Virus record (IMG/VR): IMGVR_UViG_3300042922_001182
Span: 174,985-238,984 of that record
DNA length: 64,000 nucleotides
DNA from: a virus
Strand: one strand, 5' to 3'
The notes beneath the pieces were generated by a model. The model had not been told where the DNA came from. It did not search any database and saw only the letters and a program-made list of their open reading frames with translations. A program made the position numbers and the translations under genes. Shown here in pieces: positions 48,968 to 57,081 of this stretch; within the stretch, counting starts at the first letter, position 1, and every line of letters starts with the position of its first letter.

Positions 48968-49159
48968 ATGACCTACAACTACACCGTTACCGGCGTGCTG
49001 CCTGACGAGAACGCGGAAGTGATGATCTCCTCGGAGAAGGAGATCAAGGTCAACGACATCATCCGTGTGGATAACCAGGAGTACTACGTCACCGAGGTTG
49101 ATGGCCGTAGCGTCGAAGTCGTCGATGTCGCCATCGTCCAGGTCCAGCGAATCAGCTAG
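48968..49159 (+). CDS. Small beta-rich protein
   Basis: The 63-residue product starts at ATG 48968 behind ATAGGAGAACCGAA. Alternating hydrophobic residues (EVMISSEKEIKVNDIIRVDN, YYVTEVDGRSVEVVDV) suggest a small beta barrel. It is the first gene of the 11-kb run of tiny plus-strand genes. Confidence 0.55.
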   Translation: MTYNYTVTGVLPDENAEVMISSEKEIKVNDIIRVDNQEYYVTEVDGRSVEVVDVAIVQVQRIS

Positions 49160-49178
49160 AGAAAGGAACACAGAGAAA

Positions 49179-49790
49179 ATGGATAAGACCAAGGTAATCG
49201 ACTCCCTCATCGCGGCCCCCATCACCGTGGAACGGAATACCGTCATCCGCCAGACCTGGGAGAACGAGCAGGGGCACCAGGTGGTCCTGGCGTACAGCCC
49301 GCTGGCGTCCTACCCCAAGGCCCCCTTCTCGGTGGAGGTGTTCAGCGTCCCCCTGGCCGAGGGCGAGCCGGAGTACGTCGTCAGCGCCCCGACCATCGGG
49401 AGGGCCCTGATGGAGGCCTCCTACGACGTCGGCTTCATCCGCCCCCAGCTCATCGCCAGGTCGCTCCTCCAGGACGCCCTCGCCCTGGAGGAGCGGGGGT
49501 GGGTCATCACCGACATCTCGGAGCCCTTCCAGAGGGTCTACGAGTCCGCCGTGGAGATCCGCGCCTTCTGGAAGAAGCACAGCTCCTACCACATCTCCCT
49601 AGCGAACGAGAGCGGTACGGTGATCACCGTCAGCGGCGGCGAGGGCGCTAACCTCTTCTCCGAGACCGAGATCGGCGGCGAGGAGCTCAACCGGTGGAAC
49701 TGGCACCCCCTCCTCAGCCGCAAGGTCATCCCTGACCTCTCGGAGGTCGTCACGGTCGCCGAGGAGCACATCAACGAAGTTAGCTGCTAG
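49179..49790 (+). CDS. Unknown phage protein
   Basis: ATG 49179 follows AGAAAGGAACACAGAGAAA. The 203-residue product has a beta-rich first part and mixed remainder. No motif recognised. Confidence 0.5.
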   Translation: MDKTKVIDSLIAAPITVERNTVIRQTWENEQGHQVVLAYSPLASYPKAPFSVEVFSVPLAEGEPEYVVSAPTIGRALMEASYDVGFIRPQLIARSLLQDALALEERGWVITDISEPFQRVYESAVEIRAFWKKHSSYHISLANESGTVITVSGGEGANLFSETEIGGEELNRWNWHPLLSRKVIPDLSEVVTVAEEHINEVSC

Positions 49791-49815
49791 CGCGGCGAAA
49801 GGAAAGGAGAACGCA

Positions 49816-50235
49816 TTGGAAGACAAGGAATTCGTGCTGAGCCGGTTCCCCGACTCGAAGGCCGAGACCGGCGAGGACGGCGGCGTGTACATCGTGACCT
49901 CCGTCCGGGGCCAATACCGCTCCAGGGCCATCGTCGAGGTGGACCCCGAGCCCGACAACGAGGCCGACGCCTGGACCGAGGTGGCCAACTTCATCCGATC
50001 GGCCGACGAGGACAGAGCGAAGTCCTACATGATGCCCCTGACCAAGGAGGACTGGATGCGGTCGTTCTCCGACTACGTCCCGCCCGAGAAGCCCGGGGGC
50101 GAGCCCAACCTCATCACCGTGGTGGTTGAGATCTTACCCGGGCTGAAGCCCGACGACGTGGCCGAGGAGCTGGTAGGCGCCTTGTCCAAGGTCAACGGAA
50201 TCATCGAGACACGAGAGATCAAGGAGGTCAAGTAG
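49816..50235 (+). CDS. Small acidic protein, paralogue of 50239-50883
   Basis: TTG 49816 follows GGAAAGGAGAACGCA. The 139-residue product shares FVLSRFPDSKAETGEDGGVY and AWTEVANFIRSADEDRA with IAVLERYPDAREVQGEDGTW and AWKDAAKSIRQNDEDAA of the next gene. The second half is unrelated, with a strand-helix-strand end. Function unknown. Confidence 0.5.
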   Translation: MEDKEFVLSRFPDSKAETGEDGGVYIVTSVRGQYRSRAIVEVDPEPDNEADAWTEVANFIRSADEDRAKSYMMPLTKEDWMRSFSDYVPPEKPGGEPNLITVVVEILPGLKPDDVAEELVGALSKVNGIIETREIKEVK

Positions 50236-50238
50236 ACC

Positions 50239-50883
50239 ATGAGCAACTACGTGGACCCGACCACCGCCGCCATCAGGAACGCGTGGGTGGAAGAGGGCAA
50301 GGAATTCCCGGTGGACATGGCCCTCGGGCGGCGAACGTTCGTCCGAGTCGGGAACGCCGTGGAGGAGCGCGGTACGTACTGGCAATCCGGCGAGAGCTAC
50401 GTCGTCCACCGCTACCGAGTCCTGGACAACGACTACATCGACTACCTCTCGGAGGAGAAGATCGCCGTGCTGGAGCGGTACCCCGACGCCAGGGAGGTGC
50501 AGGGTGAGGACGGTACCTGGGACATCCTCACGCCCCAGTACCGGCTCAGCGAGGGTGACGACCACGTCGAGGCCAAGGATGCCTGGAAGGACGCCGCCAA
50601 GAGCATCCGACAGAACGACGAGGACGCCGCCGTCACCCTGGACGAGACCTGGGCCTACGTCAACTCCGAGGAGGACAAGGACCCCGAAGGCGAGGAGTGG
50701 CAGCACGGCGGCGAGGGTCGGGACGCCAAGGTCGGTATCCTGAACGCCGTCGGGGCGGTCAAAGAGCTCGTCGAGAAGATGGAGGCCATGGACAAGGTCA
50801 AGGCTCTCCCCGTCGACCTCTGGGCGGCTGTCGAGAAGGTCAAGCTCTACGTCCAGGGACCCGACAAGGAGCCGACGTCATGA
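50239..50883 (+). CDS. Acidic protein, paralogue of 49816-50235
   Basis: The 214-residue protein starts 3 nt after the previous stop. Its middle (about residues 73-130) matches the N-terminal part of the preceding gene, and its flanks differ. The final 50 residues form an acidic helix. The two genes probably arose by tandem duplication. Confidence 0.5.
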   Translation: MSNYVDPTTAAIRNAWVEEGKEFPVDMALGRRTFVRVGNAVEERGTYWQSGESYVVHRYRVLDNDYIDYLSEEKIAVLERYPDAREVQGEDGTWDILTPQYRLSEGDDHVEAKDAWKDAAKSIRQNDEDAAVTLDETWAYVNSEEDKDPEGEEWQHGGEGRDAKVGILNAVGAVKELVEKMEAMDKVKALPVDLWAAVEKVKLYVQGPDKEPTS

Positions 50884-51221
50884 GCGAAAGCGAGGATCAG
50901 AAGCCCCCCGTCGTCCACCACCCCCTCTCCTACGACGTCGCGGAGGAGAGATCGATCTACATCCCATCCTCCCAAGAGGAGCACTACAACGCCACCGGCT
51001 TCTGGCTCGGCGATGGAAGGCTCATCGTCAACATCCGGGACTACAACACCGACGACAACTTCAACACCGTCTTCGAGGGAATCCCTGATTCGGACCTGAC
51101 CCTGATCATGTACACAAACGGCGAGGGTCAGTACGTGGCCGCGCTGGTCGAGGGGGATGTCGAGTGGGACGGCGACCCGTCGTCGCTGGGGCTCCCCGGT
51201 GGGAAGGGGGGCAACGCGTGA
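50880..51221 (+). CDS. Small acidic unknown protein
   Basis: ATG 50880 overlaps the previous stop. The 113-residue product is beta-rich with a Gly-rich tail. It overlaps the next start by 4 nt. Nothing recognised. Confidence 0.5.
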   Translation: MSESEDQKPPVVHHPLSYDVAEERSIYIPSSQEEHYNATGFWLGDGRLIVNIRDYNTDDNFNTVFEGIPDSDLTLIMYTNGEGQYVAALVEGDVEWDGDPSSLGLPGGKGGNA

Positions 51222-51502
51222 ACGAGTTCCTGATCGAGAGCCTGTTCGCCGACGTCCCTCCCCTCCAGGTCACCCTGGGCAACTGGAGGGACACCCCCGA
51301 CGGCAGGGAGGTGTGCGACGCCACCCTGACGGACGGGGCGGAGAGCGTGGTCATGACCCGCTACTCCCCCTCACCAATCAGCCGGGGCCAGGACGACTGG
51401 GTCGACGACATGGTGACCTTCATCGAGGCCGTCACGGACGACCCAGATCAGAGAAGGGCCCACGAGCTGTGGGCGGGCAAGTACGAGAGCCCCATCGACT
51501 AG
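51218..51502 (+). CDS. Small unknown protein
   Basis: GTG 51218 overlaps the previous stop and follows GGGAAGGGGGGCAAC. The 94-residue product is alpha/beta and acidic. Nothing recognised. Confidence 0.45.
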   Translation: MNEFLIESLFADVPPLQVTLGNWRDTPDGREVCDATLTDGAESVVMTRYSPSPISRGQDDWVDDMVTFIEAVTDDPDQRRAHELWAGKYESPID

Positions 51503-51515
51503 AGAGGAAAAGGCC

Positions 51516-52169
51516 ATGATCACACATCAACAGAGGCTGACCGCCCTGTTCAAGAGCCTGGCGGAGCTACGCGGGGCCGCCCTGGACGAGAGGCCGGTCA
51601 ACGACGAGGGCGCCACGCCGGTCGCCATCGTGGCCCGGCTACCCTCTGGCAGGGGGGTCAAGCTCAACACGGGGGACAGGTACACCCCCCACGAGGGGTA
51701 CGTCTGGTTCAGGGAGGCGGACTCCTACCAACAGGCCGCGTTCGACCTCATGGACGAGGAGTACGGGTCCAAGCTGCTCCTAGCCGCCTTCGACCGCAAG
51801 CGCCTACCGAGCGCCTCCAAGACCGCCAAGGCCGACAACCAGGCGTGGGCCGACAGGGTGAAGCGCGTCGTGGAGTCCATGGGGCTCGGCTGGGAGCTGC
51901 GCTGGGCCGAGGCGTACCTGAACGACGGGAACGAGGCCAAGGCGTGCGCCATCTACGGCCTGCCGGGCACAGCAACGGACAACGCCGAGAGCCGAGCGAT
52001 GACGGCCTCGTTCCAGGCCAAGACGGGGGCGTACGCCCACTTCCACCACGGCCCCCCGTGGGGGCCTCCGACCGCCTCCGCCAGGTGGGACGACGACGAG
52101 GGCATCCGACGGGCCGTTCAGGCCATCGCCGACCTCGGGCCGTTCCAGATGAACGAAGGCGTCAGGTAG
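51516..52169 (+). CDS. Unknown phage protein
   Basis: The 217-residue product starts at ATG 51516 behind AGAGAGGAAAAGGCC. It is mostly helical with a central Lys-rich stretch and an aromatic/Pro patch (HFHHGPPWGPP) near residue 175. No family recognised. Confidence 0.5.
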   Translation: MITHQQRLTALFKSLAELRGAALDERPVNDEGATPVAIVARLPSGRGVKLNTGDRYTPHEGYVWFREADSYQQAAFDLMDEEYGSKLLLAAFDRKRLPSASKTAKADNQAWADRVKRVVESMGLGWELRWAEAYLNDGNEAKACAIYGLPGTATDNAESRAMTASFQAKTGAYAHFHHGPPWGPPTASARWDDDEGIRRAVQAIADLGPFQMNEGVR

Positions 52170-52304
52170 GTGGAGCCCTTGCCCCACCTCTACGACTGGG
52201 GGATGTGGTTGGTGCTCGCCGCGATGGCGGGCGTCTCGGCCCTGGTCGGCGTGATAGCGGAGGCCCTCATCAGGAGGGCCAGAGAAAGAAGGCTAGAGAA
52301 ATGA
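52170..52304 (+). CDS. Tiny single-helix membrane protein
   Basis: GTG 52170 begins on the base after the previous stop. The 44-residue product has one hydrophobic helix (MWLVLAAMAGVSALVGVI) and an Arg/Lys-rich C-terminus (RRARERRLEK), giving N-out/C-in topology. Its TGA overlaps the next ATG (ATGA), which supports it being a real gene despite its size. Confidence 0.55.
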   Translation: MEPLPHLYDWGMWLVLAAMAGVSALVGVIAEALIRRARERRLEK

Positions 52305-52561
52305 TTCTGAAGATGAAGGGGTACCCTACGGTCGAGATCGCCGATTTCGCCGAGGCCTCCAAGGTGTTCTGCGAGCGGCGCGAGGAGTCGGGCCTCGGTT
52401 TCAGGGACTTCGTCGACGGGTTCGTCTACGAGGGGAAGAAGAAGGTCGCCCGGATCAGCTACAACGGCCGCGTCTGGCCGCCGGGGCCCTACAAGGAGGG
52501 CCAGGTCCCCCTCTGGGACAACCGGAGGGGTAGCGATACTAGAGAGAAAGAAGGTAGCTAG
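52301..52561 (+). CDS. Small unknown protein
   Basis: ATG 52301 overlaps the previous stop. The 86-residue product is alpha/beta with basic residues in the middle and a short polar C-terminal tail. Nothing recognised. Confidence 0.45.
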   Translation: MILKMKGYPTVEIADFAEASKVFCERREESGLGFRDFVDGFVYEGKKKVARISYNGRVWPPGPYKEGQVPLWDNRRGSDTREKEGS

Positions 52562-52562
52562 C

Positions 52563-52736
52563 ATGTCCAAGAAGTACAAGTTCGACGTCATGGTGCAGAA
52601 GCCCAACAGCAGCGCTCATCGCCACGACGGGGTCAACTCCTTCGTCCAGACCATCGAGGTGGAAAGCACCCAGGAGGCCCTGGAGGCCCTCGGGAGCTAC
52701 AAGCTCGTCGTGGTCCCCTCGGACCAGGAGGGCTAG
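52563..52736 (+). CDS. Tiny unknown protein
   Basis: ATG 52563 follows AGAAAGAAGGTAGC and encodes 57 residues starting MSKKYKFDVMVQKP. A beta-alpha-beta pattern is plausible. The gene is in line with its tightly packed neighbours. Confidence 0.5.
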   Translation: MSKKYKFDVMVQKPNSSAHRHDGVNSFVQTIEVESTQEALEALGSYKLVVVPSDQEG

Positions 52737-52739
52737 GGC

Positions 52740-52946
52740 ATGGCGGACACGCACACCTTCGCCAACCTCATCTCCCCCCTGGTGGCCTCGCTCGTCATGT
52801 ACGAGCGGGCCGGGGACGGCAACGACCTCAAGGACGAGTTCGCCGACCACCTGGCCGAGACCTCGCGCAGGATGATCGTCAAGATGGCGGACATCGAGGG
52901 CCCCCACCAGGAGGCCTTCAGGGCCGCCGCCAGGCTGCTCACGTAG
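52740..52946 (+). CDS. Tiny helical protein
   Basis: The 68-residue product starts 3 nt after the previous stop, behind GGAGGGCTAGGGC. It is helical throughout. Nothing recognised. Confidence 0.45.
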   Translation: MADTHTFANLISPLVASLVMYERAGDGNDLKDEFADHLAETSRRMIVKMADIEGPHQEAFRAAARLLT

Positions 52947-52961
52947 AGGGGGGCATCCACC

Positions 52962-53261
52962 ATGGACAAGTTCACGAAGGAGCTCCTGGACGGGCTGACG
53001 AAGGTCGACCCCATCGAGGAGCGCCCCAACCTCTACCACGCCGTCGTCACGGAGAAGCTCGAAGATGATCTCGACTGGGGCACCCTGGAGGACCTGGGGT
53101 ACCGCATGCTGGGCCTCGATGAGGGGGCCATCTCCGACGAGGCCCTGCTCACCTTCGCCGACGCCCTGGACGAGATCGGCGTGGACCTCCACGTCGTCGA
53201 GCACTGGTGCTGCGGCCCCCAGGCCATCAAGCTGGTCAAGAGAGAGGAGACCGAGTCGTGA
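52962..53261 (+). CDS. Small acidic protein
   Basis: The 99-residue product starts at ATG 52962 behind AGAGGGGGGCATCCACC. It is helical and acidic, with a CC pair near residue 85. It overlaps the next gene by 4 nt. Confidence 0.45.
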   Translation: MDKFTKELLDGLTKVDPIEERPNLYHAVVTEKLEDDLDWGTLEDLGYRMLGLDEGAISDEALLTFADALDEIGVDLHVVEHWCCGPQAIKLVKREETES

Positions 53262-54004
53262 AGAAGGAACCCGGCATCGTCGAGATGCTCGACGCCCTGA
53301 TCGCACTCCAGCAGGAGACCAACCGCCTCCTGGGGATCCTCGTGGAGCGAGAGCTACCCGGGGTGGACCACACGCAGCCCACCATGGCCCGCCGCCGCGA
53401 GACCGTCCTCGGGGTGGACCACACGCAGCACACCAGGAAGCCCACCCGGATACGGGAGTACCCGGAGGACTACCGGAGGGAGGCGGTCTCCCTTTACGAG
53501 GACCAGTCCCTCACCTCCTGGCACACCGCCGAGGAGATGGGCAGGCTCCATCCGGAGATCCAGAAGCCCTCCACCAAGATTATCGACCACTGGGTCAGCC
53601 AGGTCCGTAAGGCCAAGGCATCGAGGCCGGAGAAGCTTCCGGTGATCGAGGCGGGTCAGAGGTGGGTCATTCCCTCTGGTGGCAAGGGATTCAACGCCAC
53701 CGCTCGCAGGGTCTACGAGGTCTCCTATGGGATGGTCTACTTCCTCGGGTCCAACGGGAAGGGCCGCGTAGACAGCCTGAGCAACTTCCAGAGGTTCGTC
53801 GCGGAGCGGAACCCCAGGCTGACGAGCTGGACCCCCGTCCCCACGAAGGCCAAGTGCCTCGTATGCGGGGCGTGGGTAGAGGGTCAGATGCCATCCCACC
53901 TCCGGTGGAACGCCAAGGAGCACCTGCAGAGGAGCCACAAGCTACCTGCGAAGTTGCCCACCTGTTTGAACAAATTCCTTTCCCCGGTGGCGGTTGACCA
54001 ATAA
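53258..54004 (+). CDS. Multi-domain DNA-binding protein (transposase-like HTH plus zinc finger)
   Basis: GTG 53258 gives 248 residues. After an N-terminal coiled-coil-like helix, GVDHTQ occurs at about residues 35-40 and 52-57, encoded by an 18-nt repeat. Residues 64-120 resemble the HTH_Tnp_1 domain of transposase OrfA proteins (EYPEDYRREAVSLYE...KIIDHWVSQVRKAK). A beta-rich region follows, and the C-terminus has a CLVC...H...H pattern of a C2H2-like finger (about 201-227). No transposase catalytic domain is present, so a regulator or adapted remnant is more likely. Confidence 0.6.
   Translation: MKKEPGIVEMLDALIALQQETNRLLGILVERELPGVDHTQPTMARRRETVLGVDHTQHTRKPTRIREYPEDYRREAVSLYEDQSLTSWHTAEEMGRLHPEIQKPSTKIIDHWVSQVRKAKASRPEKLPVIEAGQRWVIPSGGKGFNATARRVYEVSYGMVYFLGSNGKGRVDSLSNFQRFVAERNPRLTSWTPVPTKAKCLVCGAWVEGQMPSHLRWNAKEHLQRSHKLPAKLPTCLNKFLSPVAVDQ
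53360..53428 (+). repeat. 18-bp direct repeat, in-frame
   Basis: GGGGTGGACCACACGCAG occurs at 53360-53377 and 53411-53428, 51 bp (17 codons) apart, inside the gene 53258-54004. Both encode GVDHTQ in frame. Confidence 0.8.
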
Positions 54005-54025
54005 TAGAAGAGGAACTATAACACA

Positions 54026-54559
54026 ATGCCTTCAGGAGAGCACGCTAGGAAGATCGGCTACAAGAAGCACGCGGAGATCCAGGCCCTCAGGACCTCCGGG
54101 ATGACGCTCAGGGCCATCGGGTCCAGGTACGGGGTGTCCGCAGAGGCCGTCCGGCTGATCCTCAAGAAGATGGGGTACGTCCACGTCCCCAAGGAGGACC
54201 CCCTCGTAGGGCTGGCCGCGAAGCTGGGCTTCGACCTCGTTTCCAAGAGCGCCAGGGGAATCTGGACGTACCGCTGCCGCAGCTGCGGGCACGAGGCGCA
54301 GTCCAAGCGATCCTCGATCGAGGACGGCACGTTCCGGTGCTCGAAGTGCTCCTACGCGGGCCTGCGGGCGTCCCAGGTGGGCCAGAAGCACGGCCTCTGG
54401 ACCGTGGTGGGCTACCCGGAGACCGGAAAGTGGAGGGTCAGGTGCGCCTGCGGCGTGGAGCGCCTCAGGAACGCCGCCGCCATCAGGACGGGTCGCTCCA
54501 AGGGGTGCTGCAAGTGCCGCCACAGGGCCAGGCAAGACGAGAGGAACGAAGAATCATGA
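54026..54559 (+). CDS. HTH/zinc-ribbon DNA-binding protein
   Basis: The 177-residue product has an N-terminal helix-turn-helix (HAEIQALRTSGMTLRAIGSR...GVSAEAVRLILKKM, about residues 15-49) of resolvase/sigma-4 type. Next come CRSC and CSKC pairs near 84-111 that should bind zinc, and a C-terminal segment with CACG and CCKC that resembles the zinc part at the N-terminus of AP2/HNH-type phage endonucleases. No nuclease core is seen. A regulator or endonuclease remnant is possible. Confidence 0.65.
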   Translation: MPSGEHARKIGYKKHAEIQALRTSGMTLRAIGSRYGVSAEAVRLILKKMGYVHVPKEDPLVGLAAKLGFDLVSKSARGIWTYRCRSCGHEAQSKRSSIEDGTFRCSKCSYAGLRASQVGQKHGLWTVVGYPETGKWRVRCACGVERLRNAAAIRTGRSKGCCKCRHRARQDERNEES

Positions 54560-54871
54560 TAAGTAGAGACACCAGCGTCCTGAGGATGCTCGACGTGAGC
54601 ACCCAGCACCTGGCCCTGCCCACCCGGGCGAGCTACCTCCCGGCCTGCGTCAGGAACCGGGGGGGACTACCCCCTCATCGTCTACGAGAAGGGCGAGTAC
54701 GGGTGGCTCGTCAGGGTCCCCCAGGAGCCCATGGGGGTCCGTGACGCGCACCTCGTCCCCCACGACCTGTGGGGGGTGCTGGTGGTGGCCCGCGAGAGGG
54801 GCTGCGAGTGGGTCCAGCTCGACGTCGAGGGCGACGAGCACCCGTGGCTACCCAGGTACGAGGACGTGTAG
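54556..54871 (+). pseudogene. Frameshifted small gene
   Basis: ATG 54556 overlaps the previous stop. The frame reads normally to about codon 36 at seven G (54659-54665), after which it becomes low-complexity (stop 54744). The frame one base further on continues as DYPLIVYEKGEYGWLVRVP and DLWGVLVVARERGCEWVQL to TAG 54869-54871, which looks like real protein. The shift is +1. It may be an inactivating indel, a phase-variation-like homopolymer or a sequencing error. Confidence 0.55.
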
Positions 54872-54892
54872 AGAAGAAAGGATACCAAGGAT

Positions 54893-55264
54893 ATGTGGAC
54901 AGTGCAGGTCGGCATCGACCTCATCAAGTTGCTCGACGAGGGCGACTACGAGACCGTCAGGCAGTTCGTCGACGCCCACGAGGACGCGGTCAAGACCAAG
55001 CTTACCGTGGACACGGCGGCGGACCACCACAACGGGGAGGAGACGTGGTTCGAGGCCGAGGTCGGCCCGTTCGACGACGCGGTCTCCTACGCGGCGGCCC
55101 TTCCGGCCCTCTCGGGGGCTTTCGTCGTCGTCAGCTGGTCGGCCATGATGGAGCAGGAACCCGTGACCCCTCCCGAGGGCGCCGACCGGGCCCTGATCGA
55201 GGCCGGTTTCGTCCGGCCCGACGAGTCCCCCTACTGGCGCCGAGATCCCAAGGAGGAGAGCTAG
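54893..55264 (+). CDS. Small acidic protein, tandem paralogue of 55265-55636
   Basis: The 123-residue product starts at ATG 54893 behind AGAAAGGATACCAAGGAT. It shares WTVQVGIDLIKLL, ETVRQFVDAHEDA and WFEAEVGPFDDAVSYAAALP with the next gene's WKVQVVVDFHQLL, WTVREFMDAYGMA and WFEVAVSTFVEARDYALGLP. A beta-alpha-beta fold is likely. The short distance and conserved order point to tandem duplication. Confidence 0.55.
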   Translation: MWTVQVGIDLIKLLDEGDYETVRQFVDAHEDAVKTKLTVDTAADHHNGEETWFEAEVGPFDDAVSYAAALPALSGAFVVVSWSAMMEQEPVTPPEGADRALIEAGFVRPDESPYWRRDPKEES

Positions 55265-55636
55265 ATGGCCTGGAAGGTACAGGTCGTCGTCGACTTCCAC
55301 CAGCTCCTCCTGGAGCGCGACCACTGGACCGTCAGGGAGTTCATGGACGCCTACGGGATGGCCAAGGAGGACGACATCCTCAACGGCGTGGGCGAGAAGC
55401 ACGAGAGCCAGGACGCCTGGTTCGAGGTCGCCGTGTCCACCTTCGTCGAGGCGAGGGACTACGCCCTGGGCCTGCCCCCGCTGAGGGGCGCGGCGGTCAA
55501 CCTCCGCTGGGACGACGAGGGGGAGCCCCCGGCCTACAGCGCGACCCGCGTGGACGTGCTACTCCAGAGGGGCTTCGTCAAGGACAAGGAAGAGCAGCAC
55601 ATGTGGCGAAAGGAGCCCCAGTATGGAAAGCAATAG
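55265..55636 (+). CDS. Small acidic protein, tandem paralogue of 54893-55264
   Basis: The 123-residue product begins on the base after the previous stop, behind AGGAGAGCTAG. It aligns with 54893-55264 over nearly its full length. Its end overlaps the next gene by 14 nt. Function unknown. Confidence 0.55.
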   Translation: MAWKVQVVVDFHQLLLERDHWTVREFMDAYGMAKEDDILNGVGEKHESQDAWFEVAVSTFVEARDYALGLPPLRGAAVNLRWDDEGEPPAYSATRVDVLLQRGFVKDKEEQHMWRKEPQYGKQ

Positions 55637-56222
55637 CAAGGTAGAGTACGAGGAGGCCGAGGAGGGCTCCATCCGCTTCGCCGTCGTGGAGGACATGAAC
55701 GTCGTGGACATGGACGCCCCCGGGTGGCTCCACCTGGGCCCCGGCGAGCCCGTCGCCCGGACCCTGAGGCGGTTCGTCGACGAGCACCAGGCCTCCGTGG
55801 GCCGGGGACCCCTCCAGACGGAGCTCCCCGAGGACGACCCCGCTCACACCGAGGGCAACGAGTGGCCCGAGGACCTCTCCGGGGACGAGGCCGCCGCGAT
55901 GCTCAACGAGGAGCTGGCCGACAGGGGCTACGAGATCGTCGGCGTCATGGACGACTCCGGCGAATCCATCCAGCTGAAGGTGGTGGAGCTGGGCGCGAGC
56001 CCCGAGATCCCCATGAAGAGGTACACGCTCTGCACCGTCGACGTCCAGCTGTCGTTCATGGTGCGGGAGGGCGAGGATCCCATGCCGGTCTACAACCAGC
56101 TCAGCAGCGCCGCAGACGCCCTGGCCAACCACGGGGCCGTCTCCGAGCTCACCTTCGGACCCGGCTACAGCAGCCGCCCCGCCACCGAGCGGGAGGTCCG
56201 TGATCACATCTACGACGCCTAG
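55623..56222 (+). CDS. Acidic protein, distant relative of the preceding pair
   Basis: The 199-residue product starts at ATG 55623. ARTLRRFVDEHQASV near residues 44-58 resembles ETVRQFVDAHEDAV of 54893-55264. The middle is acidic and the C-terminal half has a strand-rich domain (YTLCTVDVQLSFMV). This may be a third, longer member of the duplicated family. Confidence 0.5.
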   Translation: MESNSKVEYEEAEEGSIRFAVVEDMNVVDMDAPGWLHLGPGEPVARTLRRFVDEHQASVGRGPLQTELPEDDPAHTEGNEWPEDLSGDEAAAMLNEELADRGYEIVGVMDDSGESIQLKVVELGASPEIPMKRYTLCTVDVQLSFMVREGEDPMPVYNQLSSAADALANHGAVSELTFGPGYSSRPATEREVRDHIYDA

Positions 56223-56238
56223 AGAGAAGGGAATAGCC

Positions 56239-56508
56239 ATGCAGTTCGAGATAGAGGTCAAGCCCCTGGGAGACCTCCCGGTGGTGGTGACCGGCCCCGG
56301 GCGGTACCGCACCAGGGGCGGGCTCCGGGTGGAGGTCTTCGAGGGGCGCGGGACGGGCACGTTCCCCGTAAGGGGGTGCTGGTTCGACGCCGGGAAGGAG
56401 AAGCGCAGCAAGAGCTACCCCGGGGAGTACAGCATCTGGCACCCCTCGGGGCGCTACATGCCCCTGGCGGAGCACCCCCTGGACATCGTGGGGCCTTGGG
56501 AGGGATGA
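56239..56508 (+). CDS. Small beta-rich protein
   Basis: ATG 56239 follows AGAGAGAAGGGAATAGCC. The 89-residue product is Gly/Arg/Pro-rich and beta-patterned. It overlaps the next gene by ATGA. Confidence 0.45.
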   Translation: MQFEIEVKPLGDLPVVVTGPGRYRTRGGLRVEVFEGRGTGTFPVRGCWFDAGKEKRSKSYPGEYSIWHPSGRYMPLAEHPLDIVGPWEG

Positions 56509-57077
56509 AGAGGCACGAGATCTTCACCGAGATGGCCAAGAGGCTCGTCCCCGAGCTGGCTGACGGGATCTCCGTCCAGACCCACGCCGACGGCAGGATC
56601 AGCGCCTACTACAAGAGGACCAGGATGGGGGGCCTATACAGGCCCGGCTGGAACGCCCCGCTGACCTCCAGCAGGGTCGAGGAGATCCTACCCCTGGTGG
56701 CCTTCTCCACCCGCCGCAGGCTGTTCCCCACCCCCGAGGAGCTGTCCGTGCCTCCCAGGGTCTTCTCCATGACCATCACCCCGGAGGAGGAGAAGGAGGC
56801 CATGGAGCTCTTCCTGGAGATCCGCGCCCACGGGGGCTCCTCCGACAGGTGGAGGAGGGCCGCCCGGACCCCGTGCCTGCAGGCCAGGGTCAAGTACCTG
56901 CTGGGGATGGGGCGGTACGACCCGGAGGACGTCCTGGAGCAGTTCTACCGCTACGGGGACTCCGGGATGCCCTCCGGGGACCACATCTGGAGGCGGGACG
57001 TGGACGTGCCAGCGGAGGAGAAGGAAAAGGGGCCCGACTCGGGCCTGTCCCCCTCTTTGGGGGGAGAAAGGAGCTAG
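56505..57077 (+). CDS. Unknown basic protein
   Basis: ATG 56505 overlaps the previous stop. The 190-residue product is basic in the middle (FSTRRRLFP, RWRRAARTPC) with an acidic linker and a Gly/Ser-rich tail. It is one of the few basic proteins in this gene run and could bind nucleic acid. No family recognised. Confidence 0.5.
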   Translation: MKRHEIFTEMAKRLVPELADGISVQTHADGRISAYYKRTRMGGLYRPGWNAPLTSSRVEEILPLVAFSTRRRLFPTPEELSVPPRVFSMTITPEEEKEAMELFLEIRAHGGSSDRWRRAARTPCLQARVKYLLGMGRYDPEDVLEQFYRYGDSGMPSGDHIWRRDVDVPAEEKEKGPDSGLSPSLGGERS

Positions 57078-57081
57078 AGAA

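Noticed and set aside
53258-54004. Insertion sequence
   Set aside because: Only an HTH_Tnp_1-like part is present; there is no DDE catalytic domain, inverted repeats or target duplication.
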